A DNA stretch of 64,000 nucleotides from Zoroaster sp. YZ-2022 (lineage: Eukaryota > Echinodermata > Asteroidea > Forcipulatida > Zoroasteridae), in the NCBI GenBank assembly GCA_029582265.1, contig CM055821.1, positions 40,619,004 to 40,683,003 on the forward strand, read 5' to 3'. This document shows positions 43,601 to 58,700 of the stretch, in pieces; positions within the stretch are counted from its first letter, which is position 1, and every line of letters starts with the position of its first letter. The notes under the pieces were generated by a model, which made no database searches, was not told the origin of the DNA, and saw nothing but the letters and a program-made list of their open reading frames with translations. The translations under genes were made by a program, and so were the position numbers.

Positions 43601-46600
43601 GTTATTCCCAACCCTAGAAATGTTTTTGTAGAACTGTATAGTGCTGTATTGTTTGGGTGAAACCGCATGCAAGTTGACCGTATTTTACAGAGGGCTAAGT
43701 GTCCATGGAGGCCATTTAACGTACGAAATAATTACCCAAAATTCAAAAGTATGGTGGTTTCTGAAGGAGGAGAACCTAAGCTTTAATTTACATATAAATT
43801 ATCGGCCTCCCTAAAAACTTTAAAAGTTATTCCCAACCCTAGAAATGTTTTATTTCGTAAGAATGTATAGTGCTGTATTGTTTGCGGTGAAACCGCATGC
43901 AAGTTGACCGTATTTTACAGAGGGATAAGTGTCCATGGAGGCCATTTAATGTACGAAATAATTATCCAAATTCAAAAGTATGATGTTTTTCTGAAATAGG
44001 AGAACCTAAGCTTTAATCTAGATATAAAATTATCGGCCTCCCTTGAAAACTTTAAAAGTTATACCCAAGCCTAGAAATCTTTTTTTTGTAACACTGTATA
44101 GTACTCTATTGTTTCCGGTGAAACCGCATGCAAGTTGACGGTATTTTACAGAGGGCCAAGTGTCCATGTAGGCCGTTTAAGGTACGAAATAATTATCCAA
44201 ATTCAAAAGTAAGGTGTTTTTCTGAAAGGGGAGAACCTAAGCTTTAATTTAGATATAAAAGTATCGGCCTCCCTTAAAAACCTTAAAAGTTATTCTCAAC
44301 CCTAGAAATGTTTTTTTTGTAACACTGTATAGTACTGTATTGTTTGAGGTGAAAGCCCATGCAAGTTGACCGTATTTTACAGAGGGCTAAGTGTCCATGG
44401 AGGCCGTTTAAGGTACGAAATAATTATCCAAATGGAAAAGTATGGTGTTTTTCTGAAAGGGGAAAACGTAAGCTTTAATTTAGATATAAAATTATCGGCC
44501 TCCCTTGAAAACCTTAAAAGTTATTCCCAACCCTAGAAATGTTTTTTTTAACACTGTATAGTACTGTATTGTTTGCGATGAAACTGCATGCAAGTTGACC
44601 GTATTTTACAGAGGGCTAATTGTCCATGGAAGCCGTTTAAGGTACGAAGTAATTACCCAAATTCAAAAGTATGGTCTTTTTCTGAAAGAGGAGAACCTAA
44701 GCTTTAATTTAGATATAAATTTATCGGCCTCCCTTAAAAACTTTAAAAGTTATTCCCAACCCTAGAAATGTTTTTTTGTAACACTGTATAGTGCTGTATT
44801 ATTTGTGGTGAAACCGCATGCAAGTTGACGGTATTTTACAGAGGGCTAAGTGTCCATGGAAGCCGTTTAAGGTACGAAGTAATTACCCAAATTCAAAAGT
44901 ATGGTCTTTTTCTGAAAGAGGAGAACCTAAGCTTTAATTTAGATATAAATTTATCGGCCTCCCTTAAAAACTTTAAAAGTTATTCCCAACCCTAGAAATG
45001 TTTTTTTTGTAACACTGTATAGTGCTGTATTATTTGTGGTGAAACCGCATGCAAGTTGACGGTATTTTACAGAGGGCTAAGTGTCCATGGAGGCCGTTTA
45101 AGGTACGAAATAATTATCCAAATGGAAAAGTATGGTGTTTTTCTGAAAGGGGAAAACGTAAGCTTTAATTTAGATATAAAATTATCGGCCTCCCTTGAAA
45201 ACCTTAAAAGTTATTCCCAACCCTACAAATGTTTTTTTTAACACTGTATAGTACTGTATTGTTTGCGATGAAACTGCATGCAAGTTGACCGTATTTTACA
45301 GAGGGCTAATTGTCCATGGAAGCCGTTTAAGGTACGAAGTAATTACCCAAATTCAAAAGTAAGGTGTTTTTCTGAAAGGGGAGAACCTAAGCTTTAATTT
45401 AGATATAAAAGTATCGGCCTCCCTTGAAAACCTTAAAAGTTATTCTCAACCCTAGAAATGTTTTTTTTTGTAACACTGTATAGTACTGTATTGTTTGAGG
45501 TGAAAGCCCATGCAAGTTGACCGTATTTTACAGAAGGCTAAGTGTCCATGGAGGCCGTTCAAGGTACGAAATAATTATCCAAATGGAAAAGTATGGTGTT
45601 TTTCTGAAAGGGGAAAACGTAAGCTTTAATTTAGATATAAAATTATCGGCCTCCCTTGAAAACCTTAAAAGTTATTCCCAACCCTAGAAATGTTTTTTTT
45701 AACACTGTATAGTACTGTATTGTTTGCGATGAAACCGCATGCAAGTTGACCGTATTTACAGAGGGCTAATGTCCATGGAGGCCGTTTAATGTACGAAATA
45801 ATTATCCAAATTCAAAAGTATGGTGTTTTCTGAAAGGGGAGAACCTAAGCTATTATTTAGATATAAAATTATCGGCCTCCTTGAATAAACCTTAAAAGTT
45901 TTATTCAACCCTAGAAATGTTATTTTTCGTAGGACTGTAGTGCTGTATTGTTTGCGGTGAAAAAATGCAAGTTGACCGTATTTTACAGAGGGCTAAGTAT
46001 CCATGGAGGCCGTTTAAGGTACGAAATAATTATCCAAATTCAAAAGTATGGTGTTTTCTGAAAGGGGAGAACCTAAGCTTTAATTTTGATATAAAATTAT
46101 CGGCCTCCCTTGAAAACTTTAAAAGTTATTCCCAACCCTAGAAATGTTTTTTTTTGTGTAACACTGTATAGTGCTGTATTGTTTGTGGTGAAACCGCATG
46201 CAAGTTGACGGTATTTTACAGAGGGCTAAGTGTCCATGGAGGCCGTTTAAGGTACGAAGTAATTACCCAAATTCAAAAGTATGGTGTTTCAAAAGTATGG
46301 TGTTTTTCTGAAAGGGGAGAACGTAAGCTTTAATTTAGATATAAAATTATTGGCCTCCCTTGAAAACTTTAAAAGTTATTCCCAACCCTAGAAATGTTTT
46401 TTTTAGTAGAACTGTATAGTGCTGTATTGTTTGGGGTGAAACCGCATGCAAGTTGACCGTATTTTACAGAGGGCTAAGTGTCCATGGAGGCCATTGAACG
46501 TACGAAATAATTATCCAAATTCAAAAGTATGGTGGTTTCTGAAGGAGGAGAACCTAAGCTTTAATTTACAAATAAAATTATCGGCCTCCCTTGAAAACTT

Positions 46601-49600
46601 TAAAAGTTATTCCCAACCCTAGAAATGTTTTTTTTGTAACACTGTATAGTGCTGTATTGTTTGTGGTGAAACCGCATGCAAGTTGACGGTATTTTACGGA
46701 GGGCTAAGTGTCCATGGAAGCCGTTTAAGGTACGAAGTAATTACCCAAATTCAAAAGTCTTTTTTTTCTGAAAGAGGAGAACCTAAGCTTTAATTTAGAT
46801 ATAAATTTATCGGCCTCCCTTAAAAACTTTAAAAGTTATTCCCAACCCTAGAAATGTTTTTTTGTAACACTGTATAGTGCTGTATTATTTGTGGTGAAAC
46901 CGCATGCAAGTTGACGGTATTTTACAGAGGGCTAAGTGTCCATGGAAGCCGTTTAAGGTACGAAGTAATTACCCAAATTCAAAAGTATGGTCTTTTTCTG
47001 AAAGAGGAGAACCTAAGCTTTAATTTAGATATACATTTATCGGCCTCCCTTAAAAACTTTAAAAGTTATTCCCAACCCTAGAAATGTTTTTTTTGTAACA
47101 CTGTATAGTGCTGTATTATTTGTGGTGAAACCGCACGCAAGTTGACGGTATTTTACAGAGGGCTAAGTGTCCATGTAGGCCGTTTAAGGTACGAAATAAT
47201 TATCCAAATTCAAAAAAGTGTTTTCTGAAAGGAGAACCTAAGCTTTAATTTAGATATAAAAGTATCTCCCCTTAAAACCTTAAAAGTTATTCTCAACCCT
47301 AGAAATGTTTTTTTTGTAACACTGTATAGTACTGTATTGTTTGAGGTGAAAGCCCATGCAAGTTGACCGTATTTTACAGAGGGCTAAGTGTCCATGGAGG
47401 CCGTTTAAGGTACGAAATAATTATCCAAATGGAAAAGTATGGTGTTTTTTTCTGAAAGGGGAAAACGTAAGCTTTAATTTAGATATAAAATTATCGGCCT
47501 CCTTGAAAAACCTTAAAGTTATTCCAACCCTAGAAATGTTTTTTAACACTGTATAGTACTGTATTGTTGCGATGAAACTGCATGCAAGTTGACCGTATTT
47601 TACAGAGGGCTAATTGTCCATGGAAGCCGTTTAAGGTACCGAAGTAATTACCCAAATTCAAAAGTATGGTCTTTTTTCTGAAAAGAGGAGAACCTAAGCT
47701 TTAATTTAGATATAAATTTATCGGCCTCCCCAAAACTTTAAAAGTTATTCCCAACCCTAGAAATGTTTTTTTGTAACACTGTATAGTGCTGTATTATTTG
47801 TGGTGAAACCGCATGCAAGTTGACAGTATTTTACAGAGGGCTAAGTGTCCATGGAGGCCGTTTAATGAAATATCCAATGGAAAAGTATGGTGTTTTTGAA
47901 AGGGGAAATACGTAAGCTTTAATTTAGATATAAAATTATCGGCCTCCCTTGAAAACCTTAAAGTTATTCCCAAACCTACAAATGTTTTTTTTAACACTGT
48001 ATAGTACTGTATTGTTTGCGATGAAACTGCATGCAATTGACCGTTTTACAGAGGGCTAATTGTCCATGGAAGCCGTTTAAGGTACGAAGTAGTACCAAAT
48101 TCAAAAGTATGGTCTTTTTGAAGAGGAAGGAACCTAAGCTTTAATTTAGATATAAATTTATCGGCCTCCCTTAAAAACTTTAAAAGTTATTCCCAACCCT
48201 AGAAATGTTTTTGTAACACTGTGCTGTATTATTTGTGGTGAAACCGCATGCAAGTTGGGACAGTATTTTACAGAGGCTAAGTGTCCATGGAAGCCGTTTA
48301 AGGTAATAAGTAATTACCCAAATTCAAAAGTATGGTCTTTTTCTGAAAGAGGAGAACCTATAAGCTTTAATTATGGATATCAAATTATCGGCCTCCTTAA
48401 AAACTTTAAAAGTTATTCCCCAACCCTAGAAATGTTTTTTGTAACACTGTATAGTGCTGTATTATTTGTGGTGAAACCGCACCACAAGTTTACAAGGTGT
48501 GTCCATCTAGGCCTTTTAAGGTACGAAATAATTATCCAAATTCAAAAGTAGGGGGAGAGAACCTAAGCTTTTTAATTTAGATATGAAGTATCGGCCTCCC
48601 AAAAACCTTAAAAGTTATTCTCAAACCCTAGAAATGTTATTGTTTGAGGTGAAAGCCCATGCAAGTTGACCGGTTTTTGCTGAGGGGTGTCCATGGAGGC
48701 CGTTTAAGGTACGAAATAATTATCCAAATGGAAAAGTATGGTGTTTTTCTGAAAGGGGAAAAGCTTTAATTTAGATATAAAATTATCACCCCTTGAAAAA
48801 CCTTAAACGTTATTCTAACCCTAGAAAATGTTTTTTTAACACTGTATAGTACTGTATTGTTTTGATGAAACTGCATGCAAGTTTACCGATTTACAGAGGG
48901 CTAATTGTCCATGGGAAGCCGTTTAAGGAACAAGTAATACCCAAATTCAAGTATGGTCTTTTTTCAAAGAGGAGAACCTAAGCTTTAATTTAGATATAAA
49001 TTTATCGGCCTCCTTAAAACTTTTAAAAGTTATTTCCCAACCCCGAAATGTTTTTAACACTGTATAGTGCTGTATTATTTGTGGTGAAACCGCATGCAAG
49101 TTGACGGTATTTACAGAGGGCTAGTGTCCATGGAAGCCGTTTAAGGTACGGGTAATTACCCAAAAATTCTAAAAGTATGGTCTTTTCTGAAAGAGGAGAA
49201 CCCTAAGCTTTAATTTAGATATAAATTTATCGGCCTCCCCTTAAAAACTTTAAAAGTTATTCCCCAAACCCCAGAAATGTTTTTTTTTAACACTGTATAG
49301 TGCTGTATTATTTTGTGGTGAACCGCATGCAAGTTGACAGTATTTTTACAGAGGGCTATTGTCCATGGAAGCTGTTTTTAAGGCGTACGAAGTAATACCC
49401 AAATTCAAAAGTATGGTCTTTTTCTGAAAGAGGAGAACCCAAGCTTTAATTTAGATATAAATTTATCGGCCCTTAAAAACTTTTGAAAAGTTATTCCCAA
49501 CCTAGAAATGTTTTTTTTGTAACACTGCTAGGATAATTGTATTATTTGTTGGTGAAACCGCACGCAAGTTGACGGTATTTAGAGGGCTAAGTGTCCATGT

Positions 49601-51104
49601 AGGCTGCTTTAAAATAAAATAATTATCCAAATTCAAAAGTAAAAGTTTTTTCTGAAAGGAGAACCTAAGCTTTAATTTAGATATAAAAGTATCGGCCTCC
49701 CTTAAAAACCTTAAAAGTTATTCTCAACCCTAGAAATGTTTTTTTTGTAACACTGTATAGTACTGTATTGTTTGACGTGAAAGCCCATGCAAGTTGACCG
49801 TATTTTACAGAGGGCTAAGTGTCCATGGAGGCCGTTTAAGGTACGAAATAATTATCCAAATGGAAAAGTATGGTGTTTTTCTGAAAGGGGAAAACGTAAG
49901 CTTTAATTTAGATATAAAATTATCGGCCTCCTTGAAAACCTTAAAAGTTATTCCCAACCTAGAAATGTTTTTTTAACACTGTATAGTATAGTACTGTATT
50001 GTTTGCGTTTATGATGAACTGCATGCAAGTTGACATGCGTATTTCACCATTTTATGTAGAGGGCTAATTGTCCATGGAAGCCGTTTAAGGTACGCTAACA
50101 CTACCCAAATTGTGTGGCATGGTCTTTTTTCTGGAAAGAGGAGAACCTAAGCTTAATTTAGATTTAGATATAAATTTATCGGCCTCCTTAAAATTTTAAA
50201 AAGTTATCTTCTAACCCTAGAAATGTTTTTTTTGTAACAGTATGTAACACTGTATAGTGCTGGTGTATTATTTGTGGTGAAAAACCCCATGCATGCAAGT
50301 GACGCCTGACGGTATTTTTTACAGAGAGGCTATGTCCATGGAAGTTGTTAAGGTACGACGAAGTAATCACCCAAAATTCAAAAAGTATGGTCTTTTTCTT
50401 GAAAGAGGAGAACCTAAGCTTTAATAATTAGATATAAATAACTTATCGGCCTCCTTTAAAAATCCTTTAAAAGTTATTCCCAAATCCTAGAAATGCTTTT
50501 GTAACACCGTATAGAGCGAATATATTATTTGTGGGTGAAACCGGGCGCATGCAAGTTGACGGTATTTTACAGAGGGCTATGTCATATGGAGGCTTAAGGC
50601 AGTTTAGCCAAGGTTATCGAAATATCCAATGAAAATGGTGTATGTGTTTTTCTGAAAGGGAAAACGTAAGCTTTTAATTTAGATAAAAAATTATCGGCCT
50701 CCCTTTGAAAACCTTAAAAGTTATTCCTAACCCTACAAATGTTTTTTAACACTGTATACTGTATAGTATTGTATTACGGCGATGAAACTGCATGCAAGTT
50801 GGACCCGAGCCATACAGAGGGCTAATTGTCCATGGAAGCCGTTTAAGGTACGCGAGTACACTCAAATTCAAAAGTATGTATCTTTTTCTGAAAGAGGAGA
50901 ACCTAAGCTTTAATTTAGATATAACTTATCGACCTCCCTTAAAAAATTTAAAGTTATTCCCAACCCTAGAAATGTTTTTTTGTAACACTGTATAGTGTTG
51001 TATTATTTAGGTGAAACCGCATGCAAGTTGACGGTATTTTACAGAGGGCTAAGTGTCCATGTAGGCCGTTTACAGGTACGAAATAATTATCCAAATTCAA
51101 AAGT
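40617..51104 (+). repeat. Inner left satellite array, ~230-bp monomers
   Basis: About 45 monomers in + orientation. Each contains gcatgcaagttgac, a GGG(C/A)TAAGTGTCCATGG segment, an aagctttaattt HindIII site and ttattcccaaccctagaaatg. Monomer variants recur in order: the ggtgaaagccc type occurs at 41811, 44348, 45499, 47345, 48648 and 49776, spacings close to multiples of 230 with a 5-monomer (about 1.15 kb) step. From about 47500 the monomers gain many small indels. Short frames here are artefacts. Confidence 0.95.
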
Positions 51105-51604
51105 NNNNNNNNNNNNNNNNNNNNNNNNNNNNNNNNNNNNNNNNNNNNNNNNNNNNNNNNNNNNNNNNNNNNNNNNNNNNNNNNNNNNNNNNNNNNNNNN
51201 NNNNNNNNNNNNNNNNNNNNNNNNNNNNNNNNNNNNNNNNNNNNNNNNNNNNNNNNNNNNNNNNNNNNNNNNNNNNNNNNNNNNNNNNNNNNNNNNNNNN
51301 NNNNNNNNNNNNNNNNNNNNNNNNNNNNNNNNNNNNNNNNNNNNNNNNNNNNNNNNNNNNNNNNNNNNNNNNNNNNNNNNNNNNNNNNNNNNNNNNNNNN
51401 NNNNNNNNNNNNNNNNNNNNNNNNNNNNNNNNNNNNNNNNNNNNNNNNNNNNNNNNNNNNNNNNNNNNNNNNNNNNNNNNNNNNNNNNNNNNNNNNNNNN
51501 NNNNNNNNNNNNNNNNNNNNNNNNNNNNNNNNNNNNNNNNNNNNNNNNNNNNNNNNNNNNNNNNNNNNNNNNNNNNNNNNNNNNNNNNNNNNNNNNNNNN
51601 NNNN
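51105..51604. other. 500-N assembly gap at the palindrome centre
   Basis: Exactly 500 Ns, probably a fixed-size scaffold gap of unknown true length. Satellite orientation flips across it. Confidence 0.95.
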
Positions 51605-54600
51605 CACTATTTTAGAAAAACTTATTTTGAATTTGGGTAATTACTTCGTACCTTAAACGGCCTCCATGGACACTTAGCCCTCTGTAAAACACAGTCAACT
51701 TGCATGCAGTTTCACCGCAAACAATACAGCACTGTACAGTCCTACTAAAAATAACATTTCTAGGGTTGGGAATAAATTTTTAAGTATTCAAGGGAGGCCG
51801 ATAAATTTATATCTAAATTAAAGCTTAGGTTCTCCTCTTTCAGAAAAAGACCATACTTTTGAATTTGGGTAATTACTTCGTACCTTAAACGGCTTCCATG
51901 GACAATTAGCCCTCTGTAAAATACGGTCAACTTGCATGCAGTTTCATCGCAAACAATACAGTACTATACAGTGTTAAAAAAAACATTTCTAGGGTTGGGA
52001 ATAACTTTTAAGGTTTTCAAGGGAGGCCGATAATTTTATATCTAAATTAAAGCTTACGTTTTCCCCTTTCAGAAAAACACCATACTTTTCCATTTGGATA
52101 ATTATTTCGTACCTTAAACGGCCTCCATGGACACTTAGCCCTCTGTAAAATACCGTCAACTTGCATGCGGTTTCACCACAAATAATACAGCACTATACAG
52201 TGTTACAAAAAAAACATTTCTAGGGTTGGGAATAACTTTTAAGGTTTTTAAGGGAAGCCGATAAATTTATATCTAAATTAAAGCTTAGGTTCTCCTCTTT
52301 CAGAAAAAGACCATACTTTTGAATTTGGGTAATTACTTCGTACCTTAAACGGCTTCCATGGACACTTAGCCCTCTGTAAAATACCGTCAACTTGCATGCG
52401 GTTTCACCACAAATAATACAGCACTATACAGTGTTACAAAAAAAACATTTCTAGGGTTGGGAATAACTTTTAAAGTTTTTAAGGGAGGCCGATAAATTTA
52501 TATCTAAATTAAAGCTTAGGTTCTCCTCTTTCAGAAAAAGACCATACTTTTGAATTTGGGTAATTACTTCGTACCTTAAACGGCTTCCATGGACAATTAG
52601 CCCTCTGTAAAATACGGTCAACTTGCATGCAGTTTCATCGCAAACAATACAGTACTATACAGTGTTAAAAAAAACATTTCTAGGGTTGGGAATAACTTTT
52701 AAGGTTTTCAAGGGAGGCCGATAATTTTATATATCTAAATTAAAGCTTACGTTTTCCCTTTCAGAAAAACACCATACTTTTCCATTTGGATAATTATTTC
52801 GTACCTTAAACGGCCTCCATGGACACTTTAGCCCTCTGTAAAATACGGTCAACTTGCATGGGCTTTCACCCTCAAACAATACAGTACTATACAGTGTTAC
52901 AAAAAAACATTTCTAGGGTTGAGAATAACTTTAAGGTTTTTAGGAGGCCGATACTTTTATATCTAAATTAAAGCTTAGGTTCTCCCTTTCAGAAAAAAAC
53001 ACCTTACTTTTTGAATTTGGATAATTATTTCGTACCTAAACGGCCTACATGGACACTTAGCCCTCTGTAAAATACCGTCAACTTGCGTGCGGTTTCACCA
53101 CAAATAATACAGCACTATACAGTGTTACAAAAAAAACATTTCTAGGGTTGGGAATAACTTTTAAAGTTTTTAAGGGAGGCCGATAAATTTATATCTAAAT
53201 TAAAGCTTAGGTTCTCCTCTTTCAGAAAAAGACCATACTTTTTTGAATTTGGGTAATTACTTCGTACCTTAAACGGCTTCCATGGACACTTAGCCCTCTC
53301 TGTAAAATACCGTCAACTTGCATGCGGTTTCACCACAAATAATACAGCACTATACATTGTTACAAAAAACATTTCTAGGGTTGGGGAATAACTTTTAAAG
53401 TTTTTAAGGAGGCCGATAATTTATATATCTAAATTAAAGCTTAGGTTCTCCTCTTTCAGAAAAAGACCATACTTTTGAATTTGGGTAATTACTTCGTACC
53501 TTAAACGGCTTCCATGGACACTTAGCCCTCCGTAAAATACCGTCAACTTGCATGCGGTTTCACCACAAACAATACAGCACTATACAGTGTTACAAAAAAA
53601 ACATTTCTAGGGTTGGGAATAACTTTTAAAGTTTTCAAGGGAGGCCGATAATTTTATTTGTAAATTAAAGCTTAGGTTCTCCTCCTTCAGAAACCACCAT
53701 ACTTTTGAATTTGGATAATTATTTTGCATGTTCAATGGCCTCCATGGACACTTAGCCCTCTGTAAAAAATACGGTCAACTTGCATGCGGTTTCACCCCAA
53801 ACAATACAGCACTATACAGTTCTACTAAAAAAAACATTTCTAGGGTTGGGAATAACTTTTAAGGTTTTCAAGGGAGGCCGATAATTTTATATCTAAATTA
53901 AAGCTTACGTTTTCCCCTTTCAGAAAAACACCATACTTTTCCATTTGGATAATTATTTCGTACCTTAAACGGCCTCCATGGACACTTAGCCCTCTGTAAA
54001 ATACGGTCAACTTGCATGGGCTTTCACCTCAAACAATACAGTACTATACAGTGTTACAAAAAAAACATTTCTAGGGTTGAGAATAACTTTTAAGGTTTTC
54101 AAGGGAGGCCGATACTTTTATATCTAAATTAAAGCTTAGGTTCTCCCCTTTCAGAAAAACACCTTACTTTTGAATTTGGATAATTATTTCGTACCTTAAA
54201 CGGCCTACATGGACACTTAGCCCTCTGTAAAATACTGTAAAATACCGTCAACTTGCGTGCGGTTTCACCACAAATAATACAGCACTATATAGTGTTACAA
54301 AAAAAACATTTCTAGGGTTGGGAATAACTTTTAAAGTTTTCAAGGGAGGCCGATAAATTTATATCTAAATTAAAGCTTAGGTTCTCCTCTTTCAGAAAAA
54401 GACCATACTTTTGAATTTGGGTAATTACTTCGTACCTTAAACGGCTTCCATGGACACTTAGCCCTCTGTAAAATACCGTCAACTTGCATGCGGTTTCACC
54501 ACAAATAATACAGCACTATACAGTGTTACAAAAAAAACATTTCTAGGGTTGGGAATAACTTTTAACGTTTTTTAAGGGGAGGCCGATAAATTTATATCTA

Positions 54601-55719
54601 AATTAAAGCTTAGGTTCTCCTCTTTCAGAAAAAAGACCATACTTTGAATTTGGGTAATTACTTCGTACCTTAAACGGCTTCCATGGACACTTAGCCCTCT
54701 GTAAAATACCGTCAACTTGCATGCGGTTTCACCACAAACAATACAGCACTATACAGTGTTACAAAAAAAACATTTCTAGGGTTGGGAATAACTTTTAAAG
54801 TTTTCAAGGGAGGCCGATAATTTTATTTGTAAATTAAAGCTTAGGTTCTCCTCCTTCAGAAACCACCATACTTTTGAATTTGGATAATTATTTCGGCGTT
54901 CAATGGCCTCCATGGACACTTAGCCCTCTGTAAAATACGGTCAACTTGCATGCGGTTTCACCCCAAACAATACAGCACTATACAGTTCTACTAAAAAAAA
55001 CATTTCTAGGGTTGGGAATAACTGTTAAAGTTTTCAAGGGAGGCCGATAATTTTATATCTAAATTAAAGCTTACGTTCTCCCCTTTCAGAAAAACACCAT
55101 ACTTTTGAATTTGGGTAATTACTTCGTACCTTAAACGGCTTCCATGGACACTTAGCCCTATGTAAAATACGGTCAACTTGCATGCAGTTTCGCTGCAAAC
55201 AATACAGCACTATACAGTCCTACTAAAAAAAAACATTTCTAGGGTTGGGAATAACTTTTAAAGATTTCAAGGGAGGCCGATGATTTTATATCTAAATTAA
55301 AGCTTAGGTTCTCCTCTTTCAGAAAGACACCATACTTTTGAATTTGGAAAAGTTTTTCGTGTCTTAAACTGCCTCCCTGGACACTTAGCCCTATGTAAAA
55401 TACGGTCAACTTGCATGCAGTTTCGCTGCAAACAATACAGCACTATACAGTCCTACTAAAAAAAAACATTTCTAGGGTTGGGAATAACTTTTAAAGATTT
55501 CAAGGGAGGCCGATGATTTTATATCTAAATTAAAGCTTAGGTTCTCCTCTTTCAGAAAACCACCATACTTTTGAATTTGGATGATTATTTCGTACATTAA
55601 ACGGCCTCCATGGACACTTATCCCTCTGTAAAATACGGTCAACTTGCATGCGGATTCACCGCAAACAATACAGCACTGTACAGTCTTACGAAAGAAACAT
55701 TTCTAGGGTTGGGAATAAC
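51605..55719 (-). repeat. Inner right satellite array, inverted
   Basis: The same monomers in reverse orientation, about 18 copies. The ggctttcacc variant at about 52859 and 54020 is 1.16 kb apart, again five monomers. The monomers next to 55719 match those next to 40617, including the rare ggattcacc and atccctctg variants. Confidence 0.95.
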
Positions 55720-58700
55720 CATTAGGAAACGAGCCCAGTCTAATGTCACACTGGATGTTATTAGCATCTTTACTGCTATCAGTTGCAAAAACAGCTGATC
55801 TTCTGCTAGATAAACCTGGTATCATTTTCACTGGCTAACAATATTGGCTGAGCACAGAAAGTGTCCAGTTCATAATTATGTTCATTGTGTGCATTAAACC
55901 ATGGAGCAACGCAAACAGTCCTTGAAGGTGTGAGTCAACCCCAACCCCTGTCCACACTAGTACCCACCTGCTGTACCTGTACATGTACATGTACAGAACG
56001 GATGTAAATTGTATGCAATCCTGTTGGAAGTATGACCATGTCTAGATCTGGTCCTTGCTCTATGGTGTACGCAGTTGGAGCCGGAAGTGCAGTGTAAACG
56101 AATGAGGGTTCACATGAGCACTTTCCTTCACGTATCATGCAGGCCATTCGCCTTATTCACAAGATAACTGACAAATTACTGGAAAATGACTGTAATTCTC
56201 ACAGCCACACTATGGCTTATGTTTCATGCACCAATTGTCCGATAGTTCCACAGCAAAGGAATAAAGAAACGGTCATATATTTCATTAGCATTTGAAAGCG
56301 AGGTACAAAAAATAGTCTGGTTTCTCTGAATGAGCGTCCACTCAAACAAAAGCTCTTGTATTCAGGGATTAACTGACATAAGATGGCCGAACATGATTAC
56401 TAGTATGCACTCACAAAGTTTAACCCTCCATGGTTTAACAGGCCTGTAATGATTCTCATTATGATTGTACAAATAGTTTTAGAGGGAGCTGAATGTGGCA
56501 GGTGGTAAACAATATGAGATGTTTCTTTTATAGACCTGTATGTCCATCTCAATATATAGTAAACTAGTTCAGGGCACTTTATTTTTGTAAGTTATTTTAA
56601 TGGCGAGAATTTCTTCTGAAGGAATTATGGCCCAGAAAATAGAAACTGCGTTATTTTATTTTTGAAGAAAGGGATGGGAAAAATAGGGTTGGAAGGGTCC
56701 AGTCATACGCTTGCACAACCCGATTCCGGCTATATTTAAAGGTGCGGAAATCGGCCAGGATCAACTGGAAGGCTGGCTAGTTTTAAATGCTATCACCATG
56801 ATGCTATTAAAGACCCTGCGGTAAGCGACGGTACAGAACAAAGACGTGGACCCACAGTTTTAAGTTCATAAACGTTCCCTCATTATCTTCGTAAACAGTA
56901 GGCCTAAATGAACCTTCAAAATGTTTACACACAAAATAGAAAATATATATATATTTTAATTTCTTATTGTGTAGGCCTATATTGCGTCAGGATGATTTTC
57001 TCTGTTGGGTGGGGCAGGAAGCCTAATGGGTGACAGCTTAGGGGTCAGATAAGATAAATTGGAATTTGGCATCATCCTTTGAAATTTACGTATTTGTTGC
57101 ATACATTATTTTTACATTGTGTAATAAATAAAAAAAACCCCTGACCAAGTTAAGAACACTTTATAATTCTCATGACCCCACGCCGTTGTACATTGTACAT
57201 TGCTCTCGCCTGATTCCATTTCCCAATAATCACGATGGATTTAGCAAAATGTTTTTTCCCCATATTTCGGCCTGCAGCCAATATAATATATTGGTAGAAT
57301 AACATTAATAAAACAATTTTATGTCGCTATATAATGTCCCCAAACCACCATAGGCGTAATCAAATGCATTAAACACAACTCTTTTGAAAAAGCCATAAAA
57401 AGAAATATTTGCGACATGTGTTAGTCTGACAACTACGGCGATATATTACTAAAAACATTAATGAGCAGCATTTTAACAAAAGATAATTTCGACAACCTGA
57501 CATATGTCAGCCCTAATCTTTTATTTGGAGGGAATTTGCATATTCATCTCCCACCCTCACTCCCAAATAAATTCGTCATAGTTTATAAGGCTAGACTGTA
57601 TTTTCAACAACAATACCTAAATATTAATTTGGCTTCGTCTACAGGAACATATGGGAGAGATATTGCTATCACATCTGCCACTAGAAATTGTTTCCATGAA
57701 CTCCATAAAAATCAAGCTTTATACGCTGAAATAGCCCACAAATACCTACACAGAGTCTCCTGAATGCAAAATTTTCAAAAATGTTCATTCCATTTCTCTA
57801 GAATTGACACCAAACACCATGAAAATTAAGAGACCAGTGTTTGTTTGGGACAATGTGCTTTTATTCCCACAATGTTGTACGCTGAAGCTTGGGTACAATG
57901 ATGATTCACTGTAATCAATTTCTGGAAGACACACTTTGTTTTCATGCGGCCGCCGCGCCTGTAAGCTATTCCAGTCACATTACTACAAACCAGAGAAGAA
58001 ATTACACAAGCTGTGTAAAATCTTACCATGTTTTAGATGTTCCCGGTGAACCTCCTAATAATTAAGTAAAACTTGACCAAACAGGCGTTGGGTAAAATGT
58101 TACCTAACAGTTGTATAACGTTTTACTGCGATATTAAATTAATTTATTTACCTAACTTGTAGGTAAATGTTGGTTAGGTAAAATTTTACATACTTGTGAG
58201 GTATAAGACTAAATGGTTTACCTCTATTGTAGGTAAATTGTATAAAGTATTACTTATTTAATGGGTATTTTGTTTTTCTTACATTATTGTTTGATAATAT
58301 GTCTATGGGATCTGTTTTGTACCTGGCCCAGTTACAAATGTAAGGATTCCCTGGTTGAGGTATTTGAAAATTAAACAAATGTTGAGTTTTTAAATAATTG
58401 TATTGGTGTTCTCCTTATATAGTTCAGGTTAAGCCTTAGTTGTTCCGAGAGAAAGGCGAAACTATGATTGACAGCGCATAATGGTCACGACACATGCATG
58501 CACATACTTGCACAATGACTTGTATGAATCAGTCGTTGCTGGGCGCATAATGCATAACATATGGTACATGACTGTGTCTGAACGAGTATACGCTGATATT
58601 TCATCCCACAAACGATTCAGGCTTGTTTACTCAACAATTGTTTACCTTCAACCGCCTCAATCACAGTGGCGTAAATATAGGGGGGCGGGGGGAACGTGCC

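Noticed and set aside
42949..50995. 60-98-codon frames in the satellite arrays
   Set aside because: They reuse the same satellite monomer text and are broken in other monomers.
40617..51104. CRISPR-like array
   Set aside because: Repeats are contiguous 230-bp monomers without unique spacers, in a eukaryotic satellite.
50966..51615. Frames of about 210 codons across 51105-51604
   Set aside because: They translate the N gap.
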